Made by a program: the position numbers and the translations under genes. Below the pieces are notes generated by a model. The model saw only the letters and a program-made list of their open reading frames with translations. It did no database searches and was not told the DNA's origin. DNA of 64,000 bases from Cacajao melanocephalus (lineage: Eukaryota > Chordata > Mammalia > Primates > Pitheciidae), in NCBI GenBank assembly GCA_963573385.1, contig CAUYLG010026663.1:1-64000 (forward strand), written 5' to 3'. Shown here piece after piece: positions 40,930 to 52,809 of this stretch; position 1 is the first letter of the stretch, and the number at the start of each line of letters is the position of its first letter.

Positions 40930-41445
40930 CTGACACACAGCATCAGGGGTGAATTCCAAAATGATCAGCCTGAGTGAAAGTTAGACACAGGAATACCTCT
41001 GATGTGGTTCCCTTTGTAGAACGTTCTAGAAATTTCAAATGAAATTGTCATGACAGAAAGCAGTTTAGTGGTTGCCTGAGCCAGGGGGTGGAGAGGGAGG
41101 TAAAGTGTATGAGGCAGGAGGGAACTTTTTGGGGTGATCCTGCCCAGTCTGTGTCTTTGCCAGGAGAGTGATATCAAAACTCATCAAACTGTATACTTTT
41201 AAATTAATTTTTTCAACTTTTGTTTACCTTTTTTTTGGGGGGGGTAAAGATAGGGTCTTGCAATGTTATCCAGGCTGGTCTTGAACTCATGGCCTCAGGT
41301 ATCCTCCTACCATGGTGCCCTAGAGTGCTGGGATTATAGGGCTGAGCCACTGTGCCTGGCCCAAATTGTATACTTAAAATGAATGCAGTTTACTGTACAT
41401 AAATTATACATAAATCAAGTTGATTGTTTTTTAAAATTTAAAAAT
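40930..41445 (+). mobile_element. L1M 3' end, split by an Alu monomer
   Basis: AGCAGTTTAGTGGTTGCCTG, GAGGGAACTTTTTGGGGTGA and CTCATCAAACTGTATACTTT, then after the Alu AAATGAATGCAGTTTACTGT, follow the L1M 3' end in order. Confidence 0.85.
41201..41361 (-). mobile_element. Alu left monomer (FLAM-type), minus strand
   Basis: A degenerate T-rich tail leads to AGGGTCTTGCAATGTTATCC and ends GAGCCACTGTGCCTGGCC. CAAACTGTATACTT (41185) and CAAATTGTATACTT (41362) flank it as target duplication. Confidence 0.88.
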
Positions 41446-42019
41446 GTCGCTAAACGGCATAATGCATGCTGATGACACGCCCACTGCCTCTGTCATGACT
41501 AGACCCGGAGCTGTACTAGGTGGTGCAGTGATGATCCCCTCCCTACCCCATTGAGTGCCAGGTAGCCCTCCCGGTACTTTACATTATTTCAATCAATGCA
41601 TTTGACTTCTGAGGTGATGTCCCAGATGCTCTGAGTACTGCCCCTGCCAGCCCTCATCCGCCCTTCTTGTGTGCAGGTCATGCTCAGCTTGTGGCCAGAG
41701 CCCACCGGACCGGGGTAAGCCCAAGTGGGGCCAACCAGACTCTTTTCTTGGTCATTTGTTCCCAAGAGACTCAGAACTCAGGTCCCAAGAGACTCATGTG
41801 TGCCTCAGGGCATTGTGGCAGGGTAAACAGAGACCCCTGGAAGCTGGAACACAGAGAACGGCATGGCGAAGTGTTGAGAGTTACAGATGCTGGGACTGGG
41901 GGACCTCTGCCTCCCCCTCAGCCCCCAGTAGCTCTGCTTTGGGCTCCAGGAACTTCCCACGTAGCCCACATTCGTCTCCAGGCAAGTGTCTGTTTCTGAG
42001 AACTAAATTAGTCTTCATA
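41446..42019. other. Repeat-poor sequence
   Basis: No repeat is recognised. TCCCAAGAGACTCA occurs twice 23 bp apart (near 41760 and 41783). A 110-codon forward frame overlaps it without domain signals. Confidence 0.3.
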
Positions 42020-42150
42020 AAGTAGATATTCACATCTGCATTTCATAGGGGAGGAAATGGAGGTTTAGGAAGGTTAAAAGACTTGTTCAAGGTCATGTAG
42101 CTAATTCAAATTTGATGTTTGTCAAGCTCCAGAGCTGTGTTCTTTACAGG
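42020..42150 (-). repeat. MIR, minus strand
   Basis: GGGGAGGAAATGGAGGTTTA and TCAAGGTCATGTAGCTAATT are reversed MIR core. Confidence 0.7.
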
Positions 42151-42317
42151 TGGGCTCTGGTGCCACCATAGTCCAAAGGAATAAAGTCAGTGTGGACCGC
42201 GTGGTTCGCAAGCACCCTTCTCTGAGCTGGCGGCTGCCTCAGCAAGAAAAGGCCTAGGAGGTTGCAAAAACTGGCAAAGTGCTGACCTCATGAGTTCTCA
42301 CTGCCTCAGCTGCTCTT

Positions 42318-42390
42318 TTGGCCCAGTTTAGATGAAACAATATATGCAAAGGGCCTGGCATCCCATAAATGCCCATTAAACATGTATGTA
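42318..42390 (+). repeat. MIR 3' part
   Basis: ATGAAACAATATATGCAAAG and GCCTGGCATCCCATAAATGC follow the 3' half of MIR. Confidence 0.55.
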
Positions 42391-43431
42391 GGAAAAATAA
42401 AAAAAGACAGAGATCATGAACCATGCCGCTGAGGTTTAGCTGCAGAGCACAAGAGGCCTAAAAGTGATGCTCTGTGGGGCCAGGGCTAAAGGGATTGATG
42501 TAACTCAGTAGTAAAAGCAGCTCTGCCTTGATGTGAAAGCAACAATGGTTCTAATTGTTTGTCAAAAGGACACTCCATTTATTTAAAGAAAGAAGCACTC
42601 TCCTGTCATTAGTTCTAATAGGGGTATGTCGTTAAGGCCCCTTTATAGTGACTCTGAATGACATAATGGACAGTGTATTCAAAAGCAGTGTCAAAAAGAT
42701 TCAGAAGCTGTCATATGTCCATTTCTTAGAGCAAATCTGGATAAAAGTTTAAGCTCCATGTGGAGCTATTCTTTTTTTAGAAGGATATAAGTACAAATTA
42801 ATAATAACCATTCAGAAATATTCTACATAGAGCAGGTGCACCGCCTACTGCCTTCCTCTGCAACACTGAGGGTCTCCGCAGGGTCGCCAGCAGGATGCCT
42901 ATAGCTCTGGCCTTAGGAGGCAATGCCAGTTGCTACTGCCTGGGAAACTGACTTCTAGAAAGGGCCACTGAATAGTCTGCTACTCACTCCCCTGGAGAGG
43001 GGAGGTCTGGCTGCCCACACTCACCCAAGAGGGCCTGGTGAGAGACATTTTAGCTGTCTGGTTAGTTCTGAGCTCCAGGGAGTAGAGCCCAGCTGTGAAG
43101 TCTCAGTGCTCCCTGCAAGGTGGCTCTTCCTATTCAGAGGCAGACCTGGGGCTGCGCCCCTCATGCTGACTTCTCACACTCCCAGTGCAGTCAAGGAGTG
43201 TCACCCCGAGGAGCTGGGAAACAACTGCGGTGCAGCCCCAGTTCCTAGGGATTCTGATGGGATTGGTCTGAGGAGTATATCTAGGATCGGGAAATTTCCA
43301 TGTGCAGCCTCGGGGGAAGACCACTGTCAAAGATGACATTCTCACCATCACCCCCATCTCCTGTGGAGCTGACTGTACCGAACAAAAACGCAGGAACGAT
43401 ACTACGGATTTTTGTAAATAAGTAGATTTTA
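42391..43431. other. Repeat-poor; candidate noncoding element in part
   Basis: No repeat is recognised. The AT-rich part 42530-42850 contains TCTAATTGTTTGTC and AAATTAATAATAACC. The rest is unassigned. Confidence 0.3.
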
Positions 43432-43600
43432 GCTGGTCTTATCAGAAAAAAAGGAGCTATGTGAGATAGATGTGATCATCTGTTTCACCATAGTAACCGT
43501 TGTCCAGGCTGCTTGTTTCTATAGGTTTCTATGTCTATATCATCCCATAACATCGTGTTATAAACCTCAGATATACACAATAAAATTCATTTTAAAAACA
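43432..43600 (+). mobile_element. L1MA-like 3' tip
   Basis: GATGTGATCATCTGTTTCAC, CATCCCATAACATCGTGTTA and TACACAATAAAATTCATTTT follow an L1MA 3' end. Confidence 0.7.
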
Positions 43601-43608
43601 AAAATTGA

Positions 43609-43919
43609 GTTGGGCGTGGTGGCTCACGCCTGTAATCCCAGCACTTTGAGAGGCCAACGCAGGCAGATCATGAGGTCAAGGGATTGAGGCCATCCTGGCC
43701 AACATGGTGAAACCTCGTCTCTACTAAAAATACAAAAATTAGCTGGGCATAGTGGCATGCACCTGTAGTCCCAATTACTCGGAGGTAGAGGCAGGAGAAT
43801 CGCTTAAAGCCAGGAGGCGGAGGCGGAGGTTGCAGTGAGCGGAGATCATCCACTGCACTCTAGCCTCGCGACAGAGCCAGACTCTGTCTCAAAAAAAAAA
43901 AAAAAGAAAAAGAAAAAAA
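43609..43919 (+). mobile_element. AluY-like, full length
   Basis: The string ATTGAGGCCATCCTGGCCAA preserves the AluY-type site. AAAAATTGA lies before it and at its end after a long A/G tail, the likely target duplication. A 6-bp GGAGGC unit is duplicated in the right arm. Confidence 0.93.
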
Positions 43920-44105
43920 AATTGAACATGCATTACTTTTAAAATAAAAGGAAAAATGCAGGTGTGGGACAGTGGGGAAGAGATTTGGCAAAGTTAGACC
44001 TGCTTTTTCATCTCCCATGAGAAAAGCGAATAATTGTGCCAGTGGTCACAAGTTCTTTTCTTCATCAAAAAAAAAAAGAAAGAAAAAGGATAATATATTT
44101 TCAGC

Positions 44106-44390
44106 ATCCACCCGCCCACCCATCCATCTACTCACTTTTCTCTCCCTCCCTCCTTTCCTCCCTCCCTTCCTTCTTTCCATCCTTCTGTCAATCCTTTCCA
44201 TCTATCCATCATCCATCCATCCATCCATCCTTCCATCCATCCATCCATCCTTCCATCTATCCATCCTTCTACTCATTTACTTATCTATCTTTCTTGCCAT
44301 CCTTTCTTTCACCCTTCCTTTCTTTTTTCTTTCTTCCTTCCATCCTTCCATTTGTCTATCCATTCTTCCATCCTTCTATCTCACCCATAT
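44106..44390 (+). repeat. (CATC)n/(TTCC)n pyrimidine-rich tract
   Basis: CATC and TTCC units with TATC interruptions over about 285 bp. The overlapping open frames of P, S, I and L are low-complexity artefacts. Confidence 0.93.
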
Positions 44391-44494
44391 ACACTATGTA
44401 AACAGCTGTGCTGGGGGTAGAGAAAGAAAGCTTGGAGAACATGGGGCAGGGGTCTGAAGGTCTTGTGTTTCTCCTGGTTCTGCACCTCCTACAC

Positions 44495-44690
44495 CTCCTG
44501 GTCAGTTGGCTTTGGACAGTTCCCCTAATGAAGCTGGGGCACAGGCTACCTGGGGAAATGAGGGCACTGGACTAAAAAATCTCAAAGGATCCATATTTCT
44601 AGATGTCTATGGATTTAGAAGACAGGGACCCTGCCATCAAAAAGTTTGCAACATGGTTAGAGATAAGAGACACATAAATGTATTAAAAAT
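44495..44690 (+). repeat. MIR/L2 fragment
   Basis: GGAAATGAGGGCACTGGACT and AGGGACCCTGCCATCAAAAA follow MIR/L2. Confidence 0.5.
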
Positions 44691-45479
44691 ATTTTGAGAG
44701 CATAAGTATCTCACTTAAGACAGATTCAGGGAAGAATCCCCACTGGCCTGGCAACTGTTTTCCTCCAAGTTCTAGGGGTGTTTTATGTGCAAAGATGCCT
44801 GTCCCTGTGGAGTGGCCACAGCAGAATGTGTGACTTGGGTGGCTTTTGCAGGGGTGTTATAAGCTTGTGCTGTTGACAAAAGAATCCAAAATCTGGAAAT
44901 AAGGCCAAGGGGATGAAGGCATGTGTCTCCAGAGCGATACCGAGCTTTGCTTCATGGGCTGGCCCAAGGATGATCTACTTTTTAGGAGGGTGGGCCATTG
45001 TTTGACTGCCGTTTACTATTGAGGACTCAGATTCCATGGCGTTCCATGTTACATTGCAGATGTTCGTCCAGTAGAGTTGCAAATGATTCCCATCTAGTAA
45101 AAAGATAATCCACCGATTTATTGCCCTGTAGGACATGAACCGGATTTGTCACAAACATTGAAAAATCGATTTCAGTGTGTTTTTCCCAATGGGCTACATA
45201 AATCCCAGTGTGTCAAATGCCATTTGAACTAGCATTACCGACTCTCTGGCTCTCTTCTTAGTTAATGAGCTGAATAAAATCGAGAGCTTGCATTTGAAGG
45301 AAATCAAAATATTTCTCTCTAAAATACTGGGGATTTTAGTTAAAGTGAAAACACAGGAATATCCTCTGCCCTCCTCTCTGTCTTTATCAGCTCAGAAACA
45401 GGGCTCAGAGACAGCAGTGCCAGAGGACCTAGGAGTAGACTTCGCTCTTCCCATTAGTTCACCTTCCTACATTTTTCCA
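44691..45479. other. Repeat-poor; strong candidate conserved noncoding element
   Basis: No repeat is recognised. The part 45030-45300 keeps CpGs in AT-rich context (ACCGATTTATTGCC, AAAAATCGATTTCAG) and lacks long open frames, a texture typical of developmental enhancers. This is inference only. Confidence 0.35.
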
Positions 45480-45745
45480 CCTTTTGGAAGCCTGAAGATA
45501 CTCTCTTTCTTGTCTTGTCACTATATAGGATTTTTGGTTCTTTAGTACTATTTAAGCAAGACCCCTAAGCCACTGCCTTGAGAGGGAAATACTTTTGCAC
45601 TAAGGCCTCTCCCGTGTGATGGGTACAGCAAGGTTAGTAAACTTCTGCTTTCCTCTTTTGTTAATCTGACTTTTGTCTTCAGGAGAGTGTCTCCACAAAG
45701 AATCTAAAAAGGCAAAGAAATTATGTTTTTTCCCTATATGTTCCT
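45480..45745 (+). mobile_element. ERV1 LTR 3' part, plus strand
   Basis: GCAAGACCCCTAAGCCACTG, GGTTAGTAAACTTCTGCTTT and CTTTTGTTAATCTGACTTTT resemble the R/U5 end of family-B-type LTRs. Left edge uncertain. Confidence 0.5.
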
Positions 45746-46137
45746 TCTATTTTGCTTGCAAGCCATGGTTTTAATTTCCTTCAACATTTCTCTTGGACAG
45801 CGCTGGTCCACTAATCCTGCCAGTGCCCTCTAGACATGAGCGTGCAGGAGAAGGCCCCCCGGCGGGGAGGGAGGAGCCTTGCAAGGTCCACAGCAGCTCG
45901 GCAGCCCAGGCTCTCACAGCAGAGCCACCAGCCCCTCCAGTGCTCAAAAGGGCCCTACTGGTGTATGAAACTGGGAGGAAAGGTGCCTCAGACACAGAAG
46001 CTCGGTTTAGCACTGAAAATCAAGCAGAGACCTGGGACGTGGAAGAGCCAGATGTATCAGACCACATGGCACGAGCTAGGCCATTTCCTTGTTCCCCAGC
46101 ATGAGCAGTTGGCTTATTCTATCGAATAAGAAATATA
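45746..46137. other. Non-repeat, locally GC-rich; CTCF-like site
   Basis: A forward frame is open at 45793-46104 without a recognised domain. On the minus strand, 45822-45836 reads TGTCTAGAGGGCACT, matching the CTCF core at the last 12 of 15 positions. Confidence 0.3.
45822..45836 (-). promoter_or_regulatory. CTCF-like motif
   Basis: TGTCTAGAGGGCACT fits the core YAGRKGGCRSY of the CTCF consensus; the first three positions do not fit. Occupancy is unknown. Confidence 0.25.
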
Positions 46138-46438
<301 letters not shown>

Positions 46439-46447
46439 AGAAATATG

Positions 46448-46668
46448 TACCGGTTGAGCATCCCTTATCCACAATGCTTGGGACCAGCAATGTTTCAGAT
46501 TTTAGGTTTTTTTCCTTCAGATTTTGGAATGCCTGTATTATACTTACCAGTTGAATATTTCTAATCTGAAAATCTAAAATCTGAAATTTTCCAATGATCA
46601 TTTCATTTGAGTATCATGTTGACACTCAAGAAGTTTAGAATTTTGGAACATTTGGATTTCGGACTTTT
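46448..46668 (+). mobile_element. Tigger-family nonautonomous element (MER2/MER8/MER44-like)
   Basis: ACCGGTTGAGCATCCCTTAT at the left is the classic terminal repeat; TCTAATCTGAAAATCTAAAA and TGGATTTCGGACTTTTGG follow. The right end is replaced by the next Alu. Confidence 0.78.
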
Positions 46669-46671
46669 GGG

Positions 46672-46810
46672 CTTCCTCCCAGCTACTTGGGAGGCTGAGG
46701 CAGGAGAATTGCTTGAACCTGGTGGGTGAGGCTGTGGTGAGCTGAGATTGCGCCACTGCACTCCAGCCTGGCCACAGAGCAAGACTCTGTCTCAGAAAAA
46801 AAAAAAAAAG
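46672..46810 (+). mobile_element. Alu right arm, 5'-truncated
   Basis: CCCAGCTACTTGGGAGGCTG to CTCTGTCTCAG plus A-tail; only the right arm. Confidence 0.9.
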
Positions 46811-47096
46811 GCTATCAGATGGGCACACCAGCTCACATCTATAATTCCAGCACTTTGGGAGGCTCAGTCAGGAGAATCGCTGGAGCCCAAGAGTTTGAGA
46901 TGACCTGGGGCAACATAGCAAGACCCTGTCTCTACAAAAAAATTAGAAAAATTAGCCAGTGCGCACCTGTAGTCCCATCTACTTGGGAGGCTGAGGTGGG
47001 AGGATTGCTTGAGCCCAAGAATTCAAGATTACAGGGAGCTATGATCATGCCACTGCCCTCTGGCCTGGGCAACGGGGCAAAAACTGTCTTTAAAAA
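46811..47096 (+). mobile_element. AluJ, plus strand
   Basis: GGGCACACCAGCTCACATCT to GCAAAAACTGTCTTT, diverged, ending in a short A-run. It abuts the preceding arm's tail. Confidence 0.9.
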
Positions 47097-47105
47097 AAGC
47101 CCATT

Positions 47106-47527
<422 letters not shown>

Positions 47528-47540
47528 AAGCCCATCATAA

Positions 47541-48489
47541 AAATCTCTTTAAATAAGATGATCCCAAGCCCCTCAAAAGAAGTTTCAATGCGCATGAAGG
47601 AGATGAATGGGAAGGAGCTGTGAAGAAGTCGTATCTGGAAGGCGAGAGTGGGGGGTCTTTCTGTCCTCAGACACTTTTCTCATCTCTACCATGAGCACAC
47701 ATTCAATTTACAACAAAAATAAACACTGTAGAAAGGTCTTTGTTTTGAAGTCTGAAATCTCAAAAGTATCCTTGTTTTTGAAATTTCACCCGCAGCAGGC
47801 TCTTCCTCCGCATCTGGTGCCTCTTTCCTCTGTTGCGGCTGTCAGAAGCTGGTGTTGTTTGAGGAATTCTTACACAGCCAGCCTGGGGGTGTCCAGCCAC
47901 CCAGGCCCTTTGCTGTGCTGGCCATTGATGGTAAGTTAAATCCCCAGACTCGTGTTACTAGGGCAAGTGATGACGTCATGTGTACATGGACACACAATTT
48001 TCAGACAGATAAGGCGTAGCACTCCCTTTCACCTTCCTCCGGTCCTTAGTGCCTCACGGGTGTCCCCAGAGGCAGTGGTACTGTCCCCAAGCTCCGTGCC
48101 ATCCCCTGCTGCCTTCTCTGCTTGCTGTGCTTCTAGCTCTCTCCGCTGGCACCTTCTGGTCCACACAGCCCCCCTGCTCTGTCCTCATCTGACCACACAG
48201 GCCCGAGACAGAAATCTACAGAGAAAGAGATCTGACTGCACCAAGCCCCGACCATTTATATTGCAAAGATAAAAGCAAAGCAACTTACTGGTTTCTGAGT
48301 CTAAAATATCTATATTTAGATCAATGATTACTTCACAGCTTTCTCCAAGAACAATGGTGTTGCAGCCTGACTTGTGCAGGTTATTTTCTAGAATAAAGGG
48401 AGCATCAGCATCTTATATTCACTTAAGTCTCTGTAACACAGACAAGCCAAGGTCAAAGAGAATGTCATAACAATAACCACTTCGTAAGC
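47541..48489. other. Repeat-poor sequence with a possible exon
   Basis: No repeat is recognised. An acceptor (TTTCACCCGCAG) and a consensus donor (GATG then GTAAGT) delimit 47796-47930; see findings. Confidence 0.35.
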
Positions 48490-48722
48490 AGTTCCTCGGT
48501 ATCGGGCTAGATATTTCATAAAATTATCTCATTTTATCTTGTAATAAAGGAACGTCACTTCCATTTTCCAGATGAGCCAACTGGGGTTCCAGTGGTTAAG
48601 AAATTTGCCCCAGTTTACAAACTAGCCAATGGTAGAGGCAGGCTTTTAACCTAGGGCTGTCTGCCCTGAACCCCAGTCTTCTGCTGATGCTTCCTTACAG
48701 TACTTAGCAGGATATTAGGGGC
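48490..48722 (-). repeat. MIR-containing segment, duplicate copy 1
   Basis: TTTTCCAGATGAGCCAACTG, AAATTTGCCCCAGTTTACAA and CTAGCCAATGGTAGAGGCAG are reversed MIR core plus flanks. The segment recurs at 49420-49635. Confidence 0.8.
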
Positions 48723-49133
48723 TGACTGAAGAACTTCTAGGCATGGCAACCACCAGAGACTTCTCTGCCCTTCCCTGCCAAGCTCTGAGGGCCCCCAAGG
48801 GTTAAGGAGTGGCCTCCCTTCATCACCTAGAGGGTCCCAGCAAGTTGGAGCCCTTCCAAGTCTAGTATCAGCCATGGAGCTCTAAAAGAGGGGGAATGTT
48901 TCCCCTGGCGCTACTCATTCCGTGTCTCAGCCTGGCACCTGGAAAGCAGAGCCTGGGATTAAATTATCAGAGTCCAAGCTGTGATCCGGGAGCAGAGCCA
49001 GAGAGGGGCCTGACGGGGAACAAGAGAAGGAAAGAAAGACAGGGACACACTATCCAACAGCCACAGCTATGGGCGGCTGAGGCTGCGTTCCACGGGAGGC
49101 TGACACTGACCAGGGGTTGGAACCCGCTGTGCT

Positions 49134-49166
<33 letters not shown>

Positions 49167-49419
49167 CTGTGTGTTTGTGTAGAGAAGGTTCCCTGGGTCA
49201 CTCCACTTCTCACCTCAAATCAGCCTTGGGCAGGATGCCAAGATAGGCCATGTGGGTTACCAGTTTATACCCGCTGGAAGCCAGATGAAGCCCGCACAGT
49301 AGCGGCTGGAGGAAGAGTGGGTCCCGAAGATTTGGGATGGTGCACAGAGCTGCTGGCCACAGCCTCCCAGATCCTGCTATAGAATCTGTCTTTCTCCAGG
49401 ACAGATTCGGCCTGGGTAT
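48723..49419. other. Non-repeat sequence with a (CT)n(GT)n tract
   Basis: CT then GT dinucleotides run at 49133-49180. The rest has no recognised repeat. Confidence 0.4.
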
Positions 49420-49635
49420 TGGGTTAGATATTTCATAAAATTGTCTCATTTTATCTTGTAAGAGGTACCATCCCATCTTCCAGATGAGCCTACTGAGGTT
49501 CCAGGGGTTAAGAAATTTGCCCCAGGTTATAAACTAGCCAATGGTAGAGGCAGGATTTTAACCCAGGGCCTCTGCTTTGAATCCCAATCTTATGCTGACA
49601 TCTCCTTATAGTATTCACCAGGAGATTAGGGGATG
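49420..49635 (-). repeat. MIR-containing segment, duplicate copy 2
   Basis: GATATTTCATAAAATTGTCT, CCAGATGAGCCTACTGAGGT and CTAGCCAATGGTAGAGGCAG parallel copy 1 across about 215 bp, including sequence outside the MIR core. Confidence 0.8.
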
Positions 49636-50639
49636 TGTGCTTGCTTTAGAGAAAGCATTGACTCTGTCTCCAGTGGGCTGGTCACTTCTTTATCAGCCAA
49701 AGCCCCCGGCTGTTCTGTCTTAGGTAACTCCACATATAGAATATCAGGGTGGTCTAGGATGAATCAGCTCAGCTGGGGTCACTCCAGGCCCCCAACTTTG
49801 GTTTCTGATTCGTTGGAGCAGCTATTTGTAAAGGAATATTTTCATCTCCACCCAAGCATAGAGTTGAAACTCTACCAAATCAGCAAGGGCTGCAGCGTGA
49901 TAACCCCGCTTCCTCACCCCTCCACACCTGCTTCCCCGGACCCGGCTCTTGGCTTCTGACTTCTGGTTAATGATCACTCGTTCATGTAGGGTGGGTTTCT
50001 TAGAACAAAGTCACTGTCAACTCCTAAAGAGTGATTTGAGTCTCTGCCTCTCAACTGCTTGCAGCATTAAGAAGCTTCTGCCAGCTTCATCTCAGTTTAA
50101 ATGATCCTTAAATGATCTGCCTCTACCATTGGCTCTTGTAGAAAATTTTTTTTCTGGACTTAGTGATGGAACATAGCAACGAGGTAATGATTTGTGCAAA
50201 TCTCAATGTTCATATTTATGTGGTTAGATCTGAGGCTGTCATTATGCTAGTGCCATGAATATGGCCCCAGTAACACCTTACACTTTGTGCCATGAACAGT
50301 CATTTTTGAGTTCAGTTCATCCTCCCCCATGGCAGCCAAGGAGGAGCGGGAGGTGGAAGGGGAGCAGGTTGTCACAAGCCTGTGAAGTTTCCTAAGACTA
50401 ATGAGGCAGGGAGAAGAGGTCATTCTTTCTCTGTCTTTCCCTCACAGATCAGGCCGGCTGCATATAAAGGTCCCACCAGCCACACAGGGGGTGCCCCAGC
50501 AGGCTCTCTGAGCTGACTTCGGAAAGGCAAGCCAAACTTTGCCATCTGCTGCATTAAGCTGTTTGCATGGCCCACTTTCTTTTCCATGTAAGCTGGAATA
50601 ATAAAAGTGGTTCTTTCCTTCTTTTTACATGTAAAATCC
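49636..50639. other. Repeat-poor sequence with promoter-like signals
   Basis: No repeat is recognised. A TATA-like CATATAAAGG at about 50460-50469 and an AATAAAA at about 50607 are 145 bp apart, the layout of a small LTR or a short transcript. Confidence 0.3.
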
Positions 50640-50810
50640 TAATAGCTAAGACTTACTGAGTTGCTTATGCATGCCACAGGTTGTGAGAGGTTTTGTGTGT
50701 TCGCTCATTCAAACCTCACTACCTCTGAGATGTGTCCTTATCATCAACCCCCGTGTAACAGGGAGAAAGCTGAGGCCTGCTGAGGAAGGGCAGGGCAGAG
50801 ACTCAGGCCC
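50640..50810 (-). repeat. MIR, minus strand
   Basis: AATAGCTAAGACTTACTGAG, GCATGCCACAGGTTGTGAGA and AGCTGAGGCCTGCTGAGGAA follow reversed MIR. Confidence 0.75.
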
Positions 50811-50970
50811 AGGCAAGCCCACCCCTGAGCTCATTTTCCTCCCCACGCCATAAACTGCCCAGACGAAGCCTGCTTATTCTCTGAGTCTTCTTGTCTAAAA
50901 TAAGACAGTTGATGTTGAATGCATCCGCTTCTCATGGCTAAGCTGGGCCTGTCTGAGAGAAGCAGGCAAG

Positions 50971-51116
50971 AACTCTGTACTCCTGAAACATGAGCTCCAC
51001 ATTCTCCCTCCCACAACCCTGGCAGCCACAGTGCCACTTTCCGTGTCTATGAATTGGACTCTTTGGGTACTTCCTATAAGTGAAATCATGCTGTTACTTG
51101 TTCTTAAGTGACTAGC
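50971..51116 (-). mobile_element. L1M segment, duplicate copy 1
   Basis: CCGTGTCTATGAATTGGACT and TTCCTATAAGTGAAATCATG are reversed L1M. The block is almost identical to 51588-51724, including non-consensus bases. Confidence 0.85.
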
Positions 51117-51159
51117 AGAGTGGGAAGGGAACCATTTTAAAGCCTTTTTTTTCTTTTTT

Positions 51160-51486
<327 letters not shown>

Positions 51487-51487
51487 T

Positions 51488-52190
51488 TTAATGATTTTTA
51501 GCAGTCCAGTGACATTAAGTACATTCTCGTTGTGACACAACCTTCACCACATTCATATTTCAGAACTCTTTCACTGTCCCAGACTGAAACTCTGTATTCC
51601 TGAAACATGAGCTCCACCCCACAACCCTGGCAGCCGCCATCCCACTTTCCGTGTCTATGAATTGGACTCTTTGGGTACTTCCTGTAAGTGAAATCATGCT
51701 GTTACTTGTTCTTAAGTGACTAGCTTATTTCGCTGAGCACGAGGCCCTCCAGATTCCATCCATGGTGCAGCGTGTGTCCGAATCTCCTTTCGAAGGCTGA
51801 ATAATGTTCCCTTGTATGCGGAACACATATTGTTGTGTCGTTCTTTCGTCAGGGGACACTTAGGTTACCCGTTCCTTTCAGCTGTTGTGAATAGTGCTGC
51901 TGTGAACAAGGGTGTACAAATAGCTCTTTGACACCCTGATTTAATCCTTTCAGGTATACCTTCAGAAGTGGAATATACTCACATGGCAATTCTAGTCTTA
52001 ATTTTTTTGAGAAACTACCATGCGATTTTCCATAGCGGCTGCACCATTTTGCATTCCCACCAACGGGGTACAAAGGTTCCAGTTTCTCCACATCCTCGCC
52101 AACGCTTGTTGTTTTGTATTTTGTTTTGTTTATTATAATAGCCACTCTAATGGGCGTGAGTGTGAGTGTCATCATTTTTGAGTCCCACGT
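51488..52190 (-). mobile_element. L1M copy, minus strand (contains duplicate copy 2)
   Basis: CACAACCTTCACCACATTCA, GTAAGTGAAATCATGCTGTT, GTTGTGAATAGTGCTGCTGT, CATAGCGGCTGCACCATTTT and TTCTCCACATCCTCGCCAAC are reversed L1M ORF2 end and 3' region in order. It holds copy 2 at 51588-51724. Confidence 0.9.
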
Positions 52191-52254
52191 GGCCCACTAG
52201 TACGGTGTGTGGCTTGCATTTGTATGGTAATTTCCACTTTTCAAATTAAAAATT

Positions 52255-52460
52255 AATAACCTACCATTTTCACTGATTTATACGTAAAGTCATGGGAGGA
52301 TGTGATTCTCACATCACAGATGAGGAAACTGAGGCTCAGAGAGATGAAGCGATTTGTTCAAGATGAGACAACGTCTAAGAGGCAGTGGTGGGGCCAGCAC
52401 CCAGATGCTGGGGCCACCCTGGCAGGGCGTGTCACTTCCTACATGCCAGGCAGGATCACC
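52255..52460 (-). repeat. MIR, minus strand
   Basis: ATCACAGATGAGGAAACTGA, GGCTCAGAGAGATGAAGCGA and AGAGGCAGTGGTGGGGCC follow reversed MIR closely. Confidence 0.85.
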
Positions 52461-52809
52461 TGCTTACTGAGTTGTCCCATCGACTCCTCACACCAGCGTG
52501 GGAGACTAGGCATTCACACCCTCGCTCTCCAGGCTAGAAGCAGAAAGGGAGGTTAGCAGGAGGTCAGCCTCTCCCACAGGGAGGGCGGGGCCGGCTGGCT
52601 CCTCCAGCCCTGGTCCTGGGAGCACTTCCAAGGCTTCCTTCCCAGCTCAGATCCAGCTGCACACTGAAAGTCAAGCAGGATAAAGAAAATCAAGTGTCAC
52701 TCACTGAACAGCAGTGAAAAGCGTAAGGGACAAAGGAGGGCCACTGAGTCAGGAATATCCCACTGCTGTTAGCCAGGTCTCAGTCAGTGGTCTGTCCCAG
52801 AGAGAAGAA
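52461..52809. other. Unassigned sequence
   Basis: GC-moderate, no repeat or gene recognised. Confidence 0.3.

Noticed and set aside
43972..44457. 161-codon forward open frame
   Set aside because: It is a reading of the (CATC)n/(TTCC)n tract.
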